DNA of 64,000 bases from Rhizobiaceae bacterium (GTDB lineage Bacteria; Pseudomonadota; Alphaproteobacteria; Rhizobiales; Rhizobiaceae): positions 18,433 to 82,432 of the forward strand of contig JANQKQ010000050.1 in the NCBI GenBank assembly GCA_028281105.1. Direction: 5' to 3'. Shown here in pieces: positions 21,492-32,052 of the stretch (position 1 is its first letter; every line of letters begins with the position of its first letter). Both the position numbers and the translations under genes were made by a program. A model generated the notes under the pieces. The model was given only the letters and a program-made list of their open reading frames with translations, was not told the origin of the DNA and searched no databases.

Positions 21492-22178
21492 ATGATCATC
21501 CTTGCCACCGACACCGCTGCGGCGGCCTGTGCTGCCTGCCTGTATGACGATCGCTCGGGCAAGGTGCTCGGCGAGCGTTCGATCGAACTCGGCCGTGGCC
21601 ATGCCGAGCACCTGATTGGCGTTATCCGCGCCTGCCTTGCTGATGCGGGAATCGATTTCGCCTCGATTGAGCGCATTATCACCACTGTGGGTCCCGGCAG
21701 TTTCACCGGCGTGCGCGTCGGCCTTGCCACCGCGCGCGGCCTGGGCCTGGGTCTGGGGGTTCCGGTGACCGGTGTGTCCAGCCTGGAGGCGGCGCATGCG
21801 GCTGCGCGGGAACTTGGGGCCACGGGCTCGGTCGCCGTGATCGCCGATGCGCGCCGTGAAGAGGCCTATTTCCAGCTTTTCGTCGGCGAGGATGCCCCAG
21901 AGCCCCAGGTGCTCTCCTATCGGCAGATTGCCTCGCAGCTGCCCGACGAACCGATCGCGTTGTGTGGGTCGGGCGCGCCGCGCCTGCATCAGCTCGCGCA
22001 GCGAACCGACCTCAAGATAGTGCATGCCCTGACCGCCGCCCCCATCGCCACCATCGCCCGGCTCGGAGCGGCTCGGCCGGCCGCCTCGCAGCCGCCCGAG
22101 CCGATCTACCTGCGCCCCCCCGACGCCAAACCCGCCGGGTCGGTCATCAACCTGCGCCAGGCCGGACGAAGGCCATGA
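21492..22178 (+). CDS. tsaB: tRNA N6-threonylcarbamoyladenosine biosynthesis protein TsaB
   Basis: Partner of TsaD in making t6A37 in ANN-decoding tRNAs. 228 residues of the ASKHA fold: MIILATDTAAAACAACLYD at the N-terminus, GRGHAEHLIGVI, and TTVGPGSFTGVRVGLATARG, the clearest family signature. The stop overlaps the rimI start as ATGA, as is usual for this pair. Confidence 0.95.
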   Translation: MIILATDTAAAACAACLYDDRSGKVLGERSIELGRGHAEHLIGVIRACLADAGIDFASIERIITTVGPGSFTGVRVGLATARGLGLGLGVPVTGVSSLEAAHAAARELGATGSVAVIADARREEAYFQLFVGEDAPEPQVLSYRQIASQLPDEPIALCGSGAPRLHQLAQRTDLKIVHALTAAPIATIARLGAARPAASQPPEPIYLRPPDAKPAGSVINLRQAGRRP

Positions 22179-22678
22179 GACCGCTGAGCTTCCGCAGAAA
22201 GCTGGCCGTCCATGTCTCCCGCGTCGAGCGCGACGACGTCCCGACGCTGGCGCAGATACACGCCGACGCCTTCCCGCATGCCTGGGACGAGGACGCGATG
22301 ACCTCGCTGCTGAACGGCAATGGCGTCGCCGCGCTGGCCGCCCGCCCTCATGGCGACGGAGGACGCGCGCCGGTGGGATTTGTCGTCTATAGGTCGGTGA
22401 GCGAGGAGGCCGAGATCCTCACGATCGCCACAGCGGCGGGCCGGCGCCGGCGTGGCGTGGGTCGTGCGCTGATGGAGCACTGCATCCGCGCCCTGCAGGC
22501 CGATCGGGTCGAGCGCTTGATCTTAGAAGTCGGCGCCACCAACCATAAGGCGCTGGACCTTTATCGTTCCTTGGGGTTCAAGCCGATTTCCAGGCGCCGG
22601 GGCTACTACCGCCCGCCGGTTCAGGACGCGGCCGCCCACCGCCATGATGCCCTGGTCTTGCAACTTGATCTGGACTAG
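22175..22678 (+). CDS. rimI: Ribosomal protein S18-alanine N-acetyltransferase
   Basis: GNAT-family acetyltransferase of 167 residues. The acetyl-CoA loop is GRRRRGVGRALMEHCI; the C-terminal ATNHKALDLYRSLGFKPISRR followed by a Tyr-rich stretch is typical of RimI. It starts within the tsaB stop codon. Substrate assignment to S18 comes from family membership and the tsaB linkage. Confidence 0.9.
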   Translation: MRPLSFRRKLAVHVSRVERDDVPTLAQIHADAFPHAWDEDAMTSLLNGNGVAALAARPHGDGGRAPVGFVVYRSVSEEAEILTIATAAGRRRRGVGRALMEHCIRALQADRVERLILEVGATNHKALDLYRSLGFKPISRRRGYYRPPVQDAAAHRHDALVLQLDLD

Positions 22679-22699
22679 CCCATCGCCTAGTTGATGGGC
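22678..22699. terminator. Hairpin after rimI, possible terminator
   Basis: GCCCATC at 22678-22684 pairs with GATGGGC at 22693-22699 across an 8-nt loop, starting on the last base of the rimI stop codon. No T-run follows, so it could instead be an operator upstream of the Fur/Mur gene. Confidence 0.35.
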
Positions 22700-22737
22700 G
22701 CAAGCCGGGCTCAATGCGGCGCGAACGGAGCCACACG

Positions 22738-23154
22738 ATGGGCATCGTCGATCAGTGTATGGAAAAAGGCGTGCGGATGACCGGGCAGCGCCGGGTTATC
22801 GCCCAGGTGCTCGACCGATCCGACGACCATCCGGATGTGGAAGAGCTTTACCGCCGCGCCGCGCTGGTCGATGAGAACATCTCCATCGCCACGGTTTACC
22901 GCACGGTCAAGCTGCTGGAGGAGTTCGGCATCATCGAGCGGCATGACTTTCGCGACGGACGCTCACGCTATGAGGCGGTTCCCGACGATCACCACGATCA
23001 CCTGATCGACCTTAAATCCGGCCAGGTGGTCGAGTTCTCCAGCGATGAGATCGAACGGCTGCAGGTCGAGATCGCCCGGCGCCTGGGCTATCGCCTGGTC
23101 GATCACCGCCTCGAACTGTATGGCGTCCCGCTGGGCGAACCAGATGGTGAATAG
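22738..23154 (+). CDS. Fur-family metalloregulator (Mur/Fur)
   Basis: 138 residues from the ATG at 22738, which has GGAG at 22727-22730. Winged-helix DNA-binding part (GVRMTGQRRVIAQVLDRSDD, ISIATVYRTVKLLEEFGII) and dimerisation/metal part with HHDHLIDLKSGQVVEF. The Cys pair found after this His cluster in many Fur proteins is absent (DLKSG replaces CxxCG), as in rhizobial Mur, which senses manganese while RirA/Irr handle iron. The locus before plsC-miaB is where rhizobial Mur/Fur lies. I leave the symbol blank because Fur and Mur cannot be separated by sequence alone. Confidence 0.92.
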   Translation: MGIVDQCMEKGVRMTGQRRVIAQVLDRSDDHPDVEELYRRAALVDENISIATVYRTVKLLEEFGIIERHDFRDGRSRYEAVPDDHHDHLIDLKSGQVVEFSSDEIERLQVEIARRLGYRLVDHRLELYGVPLGEPDGE

Positions 23155-23213
23155 GATTTTCATGTTTAAGTCGGCACCAGCCCACTCCGCGCAAGCGGAA
23201 AGTAAACTCAACC

Positions 23214-24032
23214 ATGATTTCGCGAATTCGCCTGGCCCTGGTCCTGACGCCCTTTCTCATCGTCACCCTGGTTGCCGCGCCGGTCCAATTCATCGCCGGC
23301 AAGGCCGGCTCGCGGCTGGCGGTCAAGATTCCGCTATGGTGGCACCGCACCCTGCTCTCCCTGCTTGGCGTAAATGTGCGCATTCACGGCGAACGCTCCA
23401 CCGCCCAGCCCCTGCTGCTGGCGGTCAACCACGTCTCCTGGGTCGATATCGTCGTGCTCGGCTCCGTGTGTGAGCTATGCTTCATCGCCAAGTCGGAGGT
23501 TCGCTCCTGGCCCGGCATCAAATATCTGGCGATCCTGCAGCGCACGGTGTTCGTCGACCGCACGCGGCGGCGCCAGACCGCGGTGCAGGCCGGCTCGATC
23601 GCCTCTCGCATGATCGGTGGCGACGTCATGGTGCTGTTCGCCGAAGGCACCACCGGCAACGGCAACTACATCGCCGATTTCAAAAGCTCGTTGTTCGGCG
23701 CCGCGCAGATCGCGGTGGAGCAGGCTGGGTTGGAAACGGCATCGGTTCAACCCGTCGCCATTGCCTACACAAGGCTGCACGGCATCCCGCTGGGACGGCT
23801 TCACCAGCCGCGCGCGGCCTGGCCCGGCGACGTGCGGCTGGCGCCGCATCTCTCCCAGTTTCTGGTGCGCGGCGCCTTCGACGTGGATGTGTCCTTCGGC
23901 GAGCCGATCGCGATCACGAGCACCTCGGACCGCAAACAGATCGCCAACCGCGCCAACGCCCAGGTCCGCGACATGTTCTCGAAGGCCATGCGCGGACGCG
24001 GCCTCGATGAAGTTGCGGCCATCGAGGCTTAG
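23214..24032 (+). CDS. 1-acyl-glycerol-3-phosphate acyltransferase (PlsC family)
   Basis: 272 residues with one N-terminal membrane segment (IRLALVLTPFLIVTLVAAP) and the PlsC domain: NHVSWVD (the NHx4D catalytic motif, about residue 72) and the EGTT substrate motif in VLFAEGTTGNG (about 145). It most likely acylates lysophosphatidic acid at the cytoplasmic face; acylation of lyso-ornithine lipid (OlsA) is an alternative. It lies between the Fur/Mur regulator and miaB. Confidence 0.9.
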   Translation: MISRIRLALVLTPFLIVTLVAAPVQFIAGKAGSRLAVKIPLWWHRTLLSLLGVNVRIHGERSTAQPLLLAVNHVSWVDIVVLGSVCELCFIAKSEVRSWPGIKYLAILQRTVFVDRTRRRQTAVQAGSIASRMIGGDVMVLFAEGTTGNGNYIADFKSSLFGAAQIAVEQAGLETASVQPVAIAYTRLHGIPLGRLHQPRAAWPGDVRLAPHLSQFLVRGAFDVDVSFGEPIAITSTSDRKQIANRANAQVRDMFSKAMRGRGLDEVAAIEA

Positions 24033-24116
24033 CGGCGTCGGCGGCTATTCTCATTTGACCGCAAACCCGATAGAACCGGTTGCCTTCGAAACGGGCCCAC
24101 CGCCGCCGGAGCCGCA

Positions 24117-25541
24117 ATGAGCGAAACCATCGATCTGGCTGAGCCGGATGAGACCGCGTCAGCCGCGGTCGAAAGCACCCATGCGCCGCGCAAGGTGTTC
24201 ATCAAGACCTATGGTTGCCAGATGAACGTCTACGATTCCACGCGCATGGAAGATGCGCTCGCCGCCGACGGCTATGTGCCTGCCGCATCAATGGAAGATG
24301 CCGATCTCATCCTGCTCAATACCTGCCACATCCGCGAGAAGGCGGCCGAGAAAGTCTATTCCGAACTGGGGCGTATCCGCGCGCTCAAAGACGACCGCCG
24401 GACAACCGGCCGGCCGGTAACGCTGGGAGTGACCGGCTGCGTCGCCCAGGCCGAGGGCGAGGAGATCATCGTCCGCGCCCCGGTGGTCGATCTGGTCGTC
24501 GGCCCGCAAACCTATCATCGCCTGCCGCAGATCGTCGCCCGCGCCCGGCGAGGCGAAGCGATCGTCGATACCGAATACGCGCCCGAGGACAAGTTCGACC
24601 ATCTGCCCCATGCGCGGGCGACCCGCATACGCTCGCGCGGCGTAACCGCCTTCCTGACCGTGCAGGAAGGCTGTGACAAGTTCTGCACCTTCTGCGTGGT
24701 GCCGTATACGCGCGGCAGCGAGGTTTCGCGCACCGCCGCCACGATCATCGACGAAGCCAAACGCCTCGTCGACGCCGGCGTGCGCGAGATCACCCTGCTC
24801 GGCCAGAACGTCAACGCCTGGCATGGCGAGGGCGTCGACGGACGCCAGTGGGGTCTGGGCGAGCTGCTGTTCGCGCTCGCCGAGCTGCCCGGCCTCGACC
24901 GGCTGCGCTACACCACCAGCCACCCTATCGATATGGACGATCGCCTGATCGCCGCACATCGCGACCTGGATCGGCTGATGCCCTATCTGCACCTGCCGGT
25001 GCAGTCGGGGTCGGACCGGATCCTCAAAGCGATGAACCGCAGCCACACGGCGGCCGACTATCTGCGCGTCGTCGAGCGGGTGCGCCAGGCCCGCCCCGAC
25101 ATCGCCATGTCGGGCGATTTCATCGTCGGCTTTCCCGGCGAGAGCGAACGCGACTTCGCCGACACGCTGGAGATCGTGCGCACCGTCGGCTACGCCGGCG
25201 CCTTCTCGTTCAAGTACAGCCCGCGCCCGGGCACCCCCGGCGCGACCATGGACGATCAGGTGCCGGGCGATGTGGCCGGCGAGCGGCTGGCCCGTCTGCA
25301 GGCGCTGCTGAACGATCAGCAACACCGTTTCAACGAAGCCTGCGTCGGCAAGACGTTCGATGTGCTGCTGGAGAAGCCGGGCCGCCGTCCCGGCCAGATC
25401 ATCGGCCGTTCACCATGGTTGCAATCGGTCATAATCTCCACGCAAGATCATGATATTGGAGACCTGGTCGAAGCGAAGATCACCGCTGCCGGGCCGAACA
25501 GCCTGTCCGCGACGCTGACCGGGCGGAACACGAGCGCATAA
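24117..25541 (+). CDS. miaB: tRNA-2-methylthio-N6-dimethylallyladenosine synthase
   Basis: Radical SAM methylthiotransferase modifying A37 of UNN-decoding tRNAs. 474 residues: N-terminal UPF0004 domain with the auxiliary-cluster cysteines ([41 protein letters not shown]), radical SAM cluster [17 protein letters not shown] (about residue 183), and a C-terminal TRAM domain from about residue 400. It begins the conserved miaB-phoH-ybeY-tlyC-lnt series. Confidence 0.97.
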   Translation: MSETIDLAEPDETASAAVESTHAPRKVFIKTYGCQMNVYDSTRMEDALAADGYVPAASMEDADLILLNTCHIREKAAEKVYSELGRIRALKDDRRTTGRPVTLGVTGCVAQAEGEEIIVRAPVVDLVVGPQTYHRLPQIVARARRGEAIVDTEYAPEDKFDHLPHARATRIRSRGVTAFLTVQEGCDKFCTFCVVPYTRGSEVSRTAATIIDEAKRLVDAGVREITLLGQNVNAWHGEGVDGRQWGLGELLFALAELPGLDRLRYTTSHPIDMDDRLIAAHRDLDRLMPYLHLPVQSGSDRILKAMNRSHTAADYLRVVERVRQARPDIAMSGDFIVGFPGESERDFADTLEIVRTVGYAGAFSFKYSPRPGTPGATMDDQVPGDVAGERLARLQALLNDQQHRFNEACVGKTFDVLLEKPGRRPGQIIGRSPWLQSVIISTQDHDIGDLVEAKITAAGPNSLSATLTGRNTSA

Positions 25542-25572
25542 CGGGACCAGGGTCGCGCAACCGGAGAGCCTG

Positions 25573-26598
25573 TTGAACAAGCACGCCAAGCCGCCACGCG
25601 GCGGACAGAAGCAAAAGGGCAAAGGGGCATCCGACCTGGAACATCTCGTCCTTGCTTTTGAAGACAATCAACTGGCCAGCGCTCTTTACGGCCAATTCGA
25701 CGAGAACCTCGCACTGGTTGAAACCGAGTTGGGCATCGAGGCGGTCGCCCGAGGCAACGAGCTCGACATCCGCGGCGAGCCGATCGCCGTGCGCCGCGCG
25801 CGCGCCGCGCTGGAACACCTGTATGGCCGCCTGGAGGCGGGCGAGACGCTTGAGAACGGCGATGTGGAGGGCGCCATCCGCATGGTTGCCGCCGATGACG
25901 CCGCCACTGCCGTGGGCATGGACACGAGCGCCAAATTGTCGATGGCCAAGATCAATATCAAGCGCAAGGCGATCAAGGCGCGCGGCCCCACCCAGGACGC
26001 CTATATCCGCGCCATGGACCGAGCCGAGATGGTGTTCGGCATCGGTCCGGCAGGCACCGGCAAGACCTATCTGGCGGTCGCCTACGCGGCGGCCCTGCTG
26101 GAACGCGGCGCGGTCGATCGCATCGTTTTATCGCGACCGGCGGTCGAAGCCGGTGAGCAGCTTGGCTTCCTGCCCGGCGACATGAAGGAGAAGGTCGATC
26201 CCTATCTGCGCCCCCTCTATGACGCTCTGTACGACGTCATGGCCGGCACGAAAGTCGAGCGCGCCATCGCCACCGGGGTCATCGAGATCGCGCCGCTGGC
26301 CTTCATGCGCGGGCGCACGCTCGCCAACGCGGCGGTGATCCTGGACGAGGCGCAGAACACCACCTCGATGCAGATGAAGATGTTCCTGACGCGACTGGGC
26401 GAGAACTCGAAAATGATCATCACCGGCGATCCCAGCCAGATCGACCTGCCCGGCGGCCAGCGGTCCGGGCTGCTGGAGGCGCTCGACATCCTCGACGGGA
26501 TCAAGGGGGTGGTGCAGGTGCGCTTTACTTCGGCCGACGTGGTGCGCCACCGCCTCGTCACCGCGATCATCGACGCCTATGACGCCCGCAATTCGTGA
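25573..26598 (+). CDS. PhoH-like ATPase (YbeZ)
   Basis: 341 residues from a TTG start with GGAG at 25563-25566. The first ~120 residues include a KH-like segment; the PhoH P-loop domain has Walker A GPAGTGKTYLAVA (about residue 157) and Walker B VILDEAQNTT (about 254). In E. coli the homologue YbeZ works with YbeY in rRNA processing, and here its 3' end overlaps ybeY by 20 bases. Earlier links to phosphate starvation come from a different PhoH paralogue. Confidence 0.94.
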   Translation: MNKHAKPPRGGQKQKGKGASDLEHLVLAFEDNQLASALYGQFDENLALVETELGIEAVARGNELDIRGEPIAVRRARAALEHLYGRLEAGETLENGDVEGAIRMVAADDAATAVGMDTSAKLSMAKINIKRKAIKARGPTQDAYIRAMDRAEMVFGIGPAGTGKTYLAVAYAAALLERGAVDRIVLSRPAVEAGEQLGFLPGDMKEKVDPYLRPLYDALYDVMAGTKVERAIATGVIEIAPLAFMRGRTLANAAVILDEAQNTTSMQMKMFLTRLGENSKMIITGDPSQIDLPGGQRSGLLEALDILDGIKGVVQVRFTSADVVRHRLVTAIIDAYDARNS

Positions 26599-27109
26599 AG
26601 GTGCCGCCCCCGCGCCGCAGGCGGGCCGTGCGCTGCCGGCGATCGAGCTAGCGATCGATGCAGGCCATTGGCCGCCATTCGATCGCCTGGCGACGATTGC
26701 CGCCGATGCGATAGCAGCCGCGATCTCGGTCGCCGATCTGGCCGTTAGTCCGCATGCCGAGCTGAGTCTGCTGTTCACCGACGACCGGCGAATCCGCGAT
26801 CTCAACAAGCAGTGGCGCGGGTTCGACAAGCCTACCAACGTGCTGTCTTTTCCCGCCGCCCGGGGCACGGGCGAGCCCGGTCCGCTTCTCGGCGACATCG
26901 CGCTCGCCTTCGAAACCGTGGAGCGCGAGGCGCGGCTTGAAGAACTGACGATGGAACACCATGTTTGCCATCTGCTGATTCATGGTTTTTTTCATCTTTT
27001 CGGTTATGATCATCAAACCGACCAAGAAGCGGCAGTTATGGAGGCTTTGGAAAGGCAGGCACTGGCGAAGTTGGCGATAGCCGATCCCTATGGCGATCGG
27101 CCGCAATGA
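26579..27109 (+). CDS. ybeY: Endoribonuclease YbeY (rRNA maturation factor)
   Basis: 176 residues with the zinc motif HGFFHLFGYDH (H-x3-H-x5-H) near residue 138 and the preceding GDIALAFETVEREA. YbeY processes the 16S rRNA 3' end and takes part in 70S quality control; in Sinorhizobium it also affects small-RNA regulation. The 20-base overlap with phoH and with the next gene suggests tight translational coupling. Confidence 0.96.
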   Translation: MTPAIREGAAPAPQAGRALPAIELAIDAGHWPPFDRLATIAADAIAAAISVADLAVSPHAELSLLFTDDRRIRDLNKQWRGFDKPTNVLSFPAARGTGEPGPLLGDIALAFETVEREARLEELTMEHHVCHLLIHGFFHLFGYDHQTDQEAAVMEALERQALAKLAIADPYGDRPQ

Positions 27110-28199
27110 AGGCTCCGGTGCTGAAAACAACCGCATGAAAGACCCCGAACCCAGTATGCCGGCTGAAGCCGAACCCGCGCCGACGGGTAGCGCCATTCAG
27201 CCGGCCAACCAATCTCCCAACGAACAAACACCCGGTTTGAACGGCCATGCGCCGGCCAACGGCCGCGAAGGCGCGTGGCTTTCGCGCTTGTTTGGCCTGG
27301 GCCGGCGCGACGCCAACCGGATTCGCGAGGACCTTACCGACGCCTTGTCGGCCGACGGCGACAAGACCGAGGCCTTCACACCGGAAGAGAAAGCGATGCT
27401 GCACAATGTCCTGCGCATGCAGGACGTGCGCGTCGAGGACGTGATGGTGCCGCGCGCCGAGATGGAGGCGGTGGAAATCGGCACGAGCCTCGGCGAACTG
27501 ATGCGCATGTTCGAGGTGTTAGGCCATTCGCGCATGCCGGTGTACGAGGAAACCCTGGACGACCCGCGCGGCATGGTCCACATCCGCGACGTGATGGCCT
27601 ACATCACCCGGACGGCGGAATTGTCCAAAGCCGCCGCCGCCCGGCGCAAGAACCCCTTGCCGGCCGATCTGGACCTGAAACGGGTTTCGCTGGCCAAGCC
27701 ATTGAGCGCGCTCAAGCTGGTGCGCGACGTGCTGTTCGTGCCGCCGTCGATGCTGGCCTCCGACCTGATGGCCCGCATGCAGGCCACCCGCACCCAGATG
27801 GCGCTGGTGATCGACGAATATGGCGGCACCGACGGACTGGTCTCTCTCGAGGACCTGGTCGAAGTGATCGTCGGCGATATCGAAGACGAACACGATATCC
27901 CCGAGGAGGGGCTGGTGGTGGAAAAGGCCGCCGGCGTGTATGTCTGCGATGCGCGCGCGCCGCTCGACGAGATCGCGCAGATGATCGGTGACGATTTCCA
28001 GGTTGGCGGGCTGGGCGAAGAGGTCGACACCATCGGCGGCCTGGTGTTCGCGCTGATCGGCCGGGTTCCGGTGCGTGGCGAAGTGATCGAGGCGCTGGGC
28101 TTCGAGTTTCGCGTGATCGACGCGGACCCGCGGCGCATCCGCTTCATCGAGCTGACCCGGTCGCGCAGGCGTCGCCAGCGCGCGGCGCCAGCGCGCTGA
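27090..28199 (+). CDS. Hemolysin-like CBS-domain protein (CorC/TlyC family)
   Basis: 369 residues if started at 27090 (in-frame ATG at 27135 is an alternative). An N-terminal Pro/Ala-rich tail of about 60 residues has no membrane span. Next come two CBS domains (VEDVMVPRAEMEAVEIGTSL about residue 115; PLSALKLVRDVLFVPPSMLA about 205), the linker TQMALVIDEYGGTDGLVS and a C-terminal CorC_HlyC transporter-associated domain. In E. coli the equivalent (ybeX/corC) is linked to Mg/Co efflux and ribosome homeostasis. It precedes lnt as in other proteobacteria. Confidence 0.92.
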   Translation: MAIGRNEGSGAENNRMKDPEPSMPAEAEPAPTGSAIQPANQSPNEQTPGLNGHAPANGREGAWLSRLFGLGRRDANRIREDLTDALSADGDKTEAFTPEEKAMLHNVLRMQDVRVEDVMVPRAEMEAVEIGTSLGELMRMFEVLGHSRMPVYEETLDDPRGMVHIRDVMAYITRTAELSKAAAARRKNPLPADLDLKRVSLAKPLSALKLVRDVLFVPPSMLASDLMARMQATRTQMALVIDEYGGTDGLVSLEDLVEVIVGDIEDEHDIPEEGLVVEKAAGVYVCDARAPLDEIAQMIGDDFQVGGLGEEVDTIGGLVFALIGRVPVRGEVIEALGFEFRVIDADPRRIRFIELTRSRRRRQRAAPAR

Positions 28200-28280
28200 C
28201 CTTCGCGATCAACCCTATTCACAAATCGGCCGAACGCTTTTAGCTGTCCTTGGGGGCGGACCAGAGACTGATTCGCAAAA

Positions 28281-29897
28281 GTGACACCGATCGGACAGTT
28301 GGAGCGATTGGCGGGGTCCGTCATCCTGCTTTGGGGTTGGCGGCGCACCCTCACGGCGGGCTTCGCCGGCGCGACCTCAGCGCTTGCGATGGCGCCGTTC
28401 GATCTGTTCGTCATCCTGTTCGCCACCTTCCCCGTTCTCGTCTGGCTGATCGACGGAACCGCCGCCGATGCCGGCGCCGGCAGGTTGGGTCGTGCGCGCG
28501 CCGCCGCCTTCGTCGGCTGGTGGTTCGGCTTCGGATATTTTCTCGGCGGCCTGTGGTGGATCGGCAACGCGCTGTTGGTCGAAGCCGATCAGTTCGCCTG
28601 GGCGCTGCCGTTGGCGGTGGTCGCGCTGCCGGCGGCGCTGGCCCTGTTCTGGGCCGCGGCCTGCGGCCTGGCCAGCGTGTGGTGGAGCGACGATTGGCGC
28701 CGCATCGTGCTTCTGGCCGCATTTGTCGGGCTCGCCGAATGGTTGCGTTCGATTGCGTTCACCGGGTTTCCCTGGAATGCCATCGGCTACGCCGCGATGA
28801 CGTCGACCGTGACCCAGCAGAGCGTCTCGGTGGTGGGTCTTTATGCCGTCAATACGCTGGCGGTCCTGCTGTTTTCGATGGGCGGGATTTTCGCCCCCCG
28901 ATCGCAAAAGACGCCACGGCGCGCCCGCGCGCTACTGGCCGTCGGCCTGGTTCTCATCGCCGCGCATGTCGCTTTCGGCGCGTGGCGGCTGGCCGCTCAT
29001 CCCACCCGCTTCGTCGAGGACGCCAAGCTGCGGCTGGTGCAGCCGGCGATCGACCAGCGCGAAAAATGGCTGCCGGGAAAGGAAGCCGACATATTCCGCC
29101 TCTACCTGTCGCTTTCGGCCAAAGGCGACAATGTTGCCAACGACTTGGCCGGCATCACCCATCTCATCTGGCCCGAATCGGCCTTTCCGTTTCTGCTGAC
29201 CGAGCGCCCGGACGCGCTGGCCGCGATCGCCGATCTGCTGCCGCCCGGCACGACGCTGATCACCGGCGCGGCGCGCATCGAGCCCGGCGTCGCCGGCAGG
29301 TTCGACGACAAGATCTTCAACTCGGTCATGGCGATCAACGATCGCGGTGAAATCACCGCCGCCGCCGACAAGGTGCATCTCGTTCCGTTCGGCGAGTATC
29401 TGCCGTTTCACGAGCAGCTGGAGGCGCTCGGCCTGCGCCAGCTGGCCGGATCGCGCGGCGGCTTTGCGCCGGGCGCGGCCAGGACAACCATGAGTACAGG
29501 GATCGGCGGCGCCTTCCTGCCGCTCATCTGCTACGAGGTCATTTTTCCGGGCCGCGTTCTGGACGGCGCGAGCGACCCACAATGGCTCGTCAACCTGACC
29601 AACGACGCCTGGTTCGGCTCATCGCCGGGACCTTACCAGCACCACCGCCAGGCGGTCGTTCGCGGCATCGAGGAAGGTCTTCCCGTGGTCCGAGTCGCCA
29701 ATTCCGGCATCTCGTCGGTGTCCGATGCCTACGGCCGGGAGCTGATATCGCTGCCGCTGGGAGCCAGGGGCAGCGTTGATTCCGCGCTTCCCGAACCAGC
29801 CGCCGAGACCATGTTTCGGCGCTTCGGCAATCTGCCATTCTGGCTGTTGTCGGCCCTGATGATCGTCTCGACGGTGCGATTCGCAAGGCGCCGATGA
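28281..29897 (+). CDS. lnt: Apolipoprotein N-acyltransferase
   Basis: Adds the third acyl chain to lipoproteins in the inner membrane. 538 residues from a GTG start; about seven N-terminal membrane segments up to residue 230, then a nitrilase-fold periplasmic domain with the catalytic triad Glu in WPESAFPF, Lys in DKVHLVPFGEYLPF and Cys in LICYEVIFPG, plus NLTNDAWFGSSPGPYQHH. In Sinorhizobium medicae this gene was found as actA, needed for acid tolerance, next to phrR, which matches the regulator gene that follows here. Confidence 0.97.
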   Translation: MTPIGQLERLAGSVILLWGWRRTLTAGFAGATSALAMAPFDLFVILFATFPVLVWLIDGTAADAGAGRLGRARAAAFVGWWFGFGYFLGGLWWIGNALLVEADQFAWALPLAVVALPAALALFWAAACGLASVWWSDDWRRIVLLAAFVGLAEWLRSIAFTGFPWNAIGYAAMTSTVTQQSVSVVGLYAVNTLAVLLFSMGGIFAPRSQKTPRRARALLAVGLVLIAAHVAFGAWRLAAHPTRFVEDAKLRLVQPAIDQREKWLPGKEADIFRLYLSLSAKGDNVANDLAGITHLIWPESAFPFLLTERPDALAAIADLLPPGTTLITGAARIEPGVAGRFDDKIFNSVMAINDRGEITAAADKVHLVPFGEYLPFHEQLEALGLRQLAGSRGGFAPGAARTTMSTGIGGAFLPLICYEVIFPGRVLDGASDPQWLVNLTNDAWFGSSPGPYQHHRQAVVRGIEEGLPVVRVANSGISSVSDAYGRELISLPLGARGSVDSALPEPAAETMFRRFGNLPFWLLSALMIVSTVRFARRR

Positions 29898-29946
29898 GCC
29901 GCGGATTCGGTCGTTTCGCATCCATCACCAAGCGTGTATGCAGCCA

Positions 29947-29975
29947 TTGCACAATCGATCCAAAAGGTACATTAT
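29947..29975 (+). promoter_or_regulatory. Candidate sigma-70 type promoter upstream of praR
   Basis: TTGCAC at 29947-29952, 17 bases, CATTAT at 29970-29975. It lies in the 259-base gap after lnt and would give a leader of about 175 nt before praR. I see nothing else definite in this gap. Confidence 0.4.
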
Positions 29976-30156
29976 TGCGCCGACTTCGGAAAAGGGGCTA
30001 GTACCGTCAGCCCAATCACTGGAAATCTGACGGACCGTTACCGGAGCGAAACGCTCCGGGCGGCTGAAACTCGCGTCGGCGAACTTTGTGTTTGTCTGCC
30101 GGCGTGAACCCTGAAGTCGACAAACGGCGCGGCACGCGATACAGGCGGGGATCAAT

Positions 30157-30579
30157 ATGGCCGAGACGAAAAGGAAACCCAATCCAATAGACGTCCATGT
30201 CGGCAGCCGGGTCAGGCTGCGTCGGACGATGCAAGGCATGAGCCAGGAAAAGCTCGGCGAGCATCTCGGCATCACATTCCAGCAGATCCAGAAATACGAA
30301 AAGGGCGCCAACCGAATCGGCGCCAGCCGGCTCCAGCAGATCTCGACAATTCTCAGCACACCGATATCGTTCTTTTTCGAAGGCGCCCCCGATCCGCAGG
30401 GCCACGCCACGGCCGGCCTGGCCGAAGCTGCCTCGACGAACTATGTCGTCGACTTCCTTTCGAGCTCGGAAGGCCTGCAGCTCAACAAGGCGTTCGTCCG
30501 CGTCAAGGATCCCAAAGTCCGCCGCAAGCTGGTCGAGCTGATCAAGACGCTCGCGGCCACGTCTGAATCGGACACTTGA
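30157..30579 (+). CDS. praR: XRE-family regulator, PraR/PhrR type
   Basis: 140-residue helix-turn-helix protein. The HTH is SRVRLRRTMQGMSQEKLGEH through FQQIQKYEKGANRIGASRLQ (about residues 18-60), with a C-terminal region NKAFVRVKDPKVRRKLVELI typical of this group. The lnt-HTH-metK position and sequence match rhizobial PhrR (low-pH induced in S. medicae) and PraR (repressor of quorum-sensing, adhesion and toxin-like genes in Rhizobium and Azorhizobium). Exact targets in this organism are unknown. Confidence 0.85.
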   Translation: MAETKRKPNPIDVHVGSRVRLRRTMQGMSQEKLGEHLGITFQQIQKYEKGANRIGASRLQQISTILSTPISFFFEGAPDPQGHATAGLAEAASTNYVVDFLSSSEGLQLNKAFVRVKDPKVRRKLVELIKTLAATSESDT

Positions 30580-30656
30580 TCCACAATCTGACCCGCTGAA
30601 CCCGGCCCGTGCGCGCAATCCCTGTGCGACCCACCGGCGGATGCGTCCCTGCACTC

Positions 30657-30684
30657 TTGACCTGCGCATCCACCCCATTAAAAG
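30657..30684 (+). promoter_or_regulatory. Candidate metK promoter overlapping a hairpin
   Basis: TTGACC at 30657-30662, 16 bases, TAAAAG at 30679-30684, about 55 bases before metK. A 7-bp inverted repeat (GGATGCG 30639-30645, CGCATCC 30665-30671) straddles the -35, so it might be an operator. I compared the leader with SAM-II-like riboswitches and saw no convincing match. Confidence 0.3.
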
Positions 30685-30744
30685 GCATGACGATTTTGTG
30701 AAAGCAGCCGGCCTGCCGGCGCACCCAGCCGGTTGGAGACGTGT

Positions 30745-32016
<1,272 letters not shown>

Positions 32017-32052
32017 GGCCCCGGCGCCGGCGGCATTCGGGCCGCGAACGGC

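Noticed and set aside
30580..30744. SAM-type riboswitch before metK
   Set aside because: A hairpin is present, but the conserved SAM-II or SAM/SAH core could not be matched; only a promoter/operator candidate is reported.
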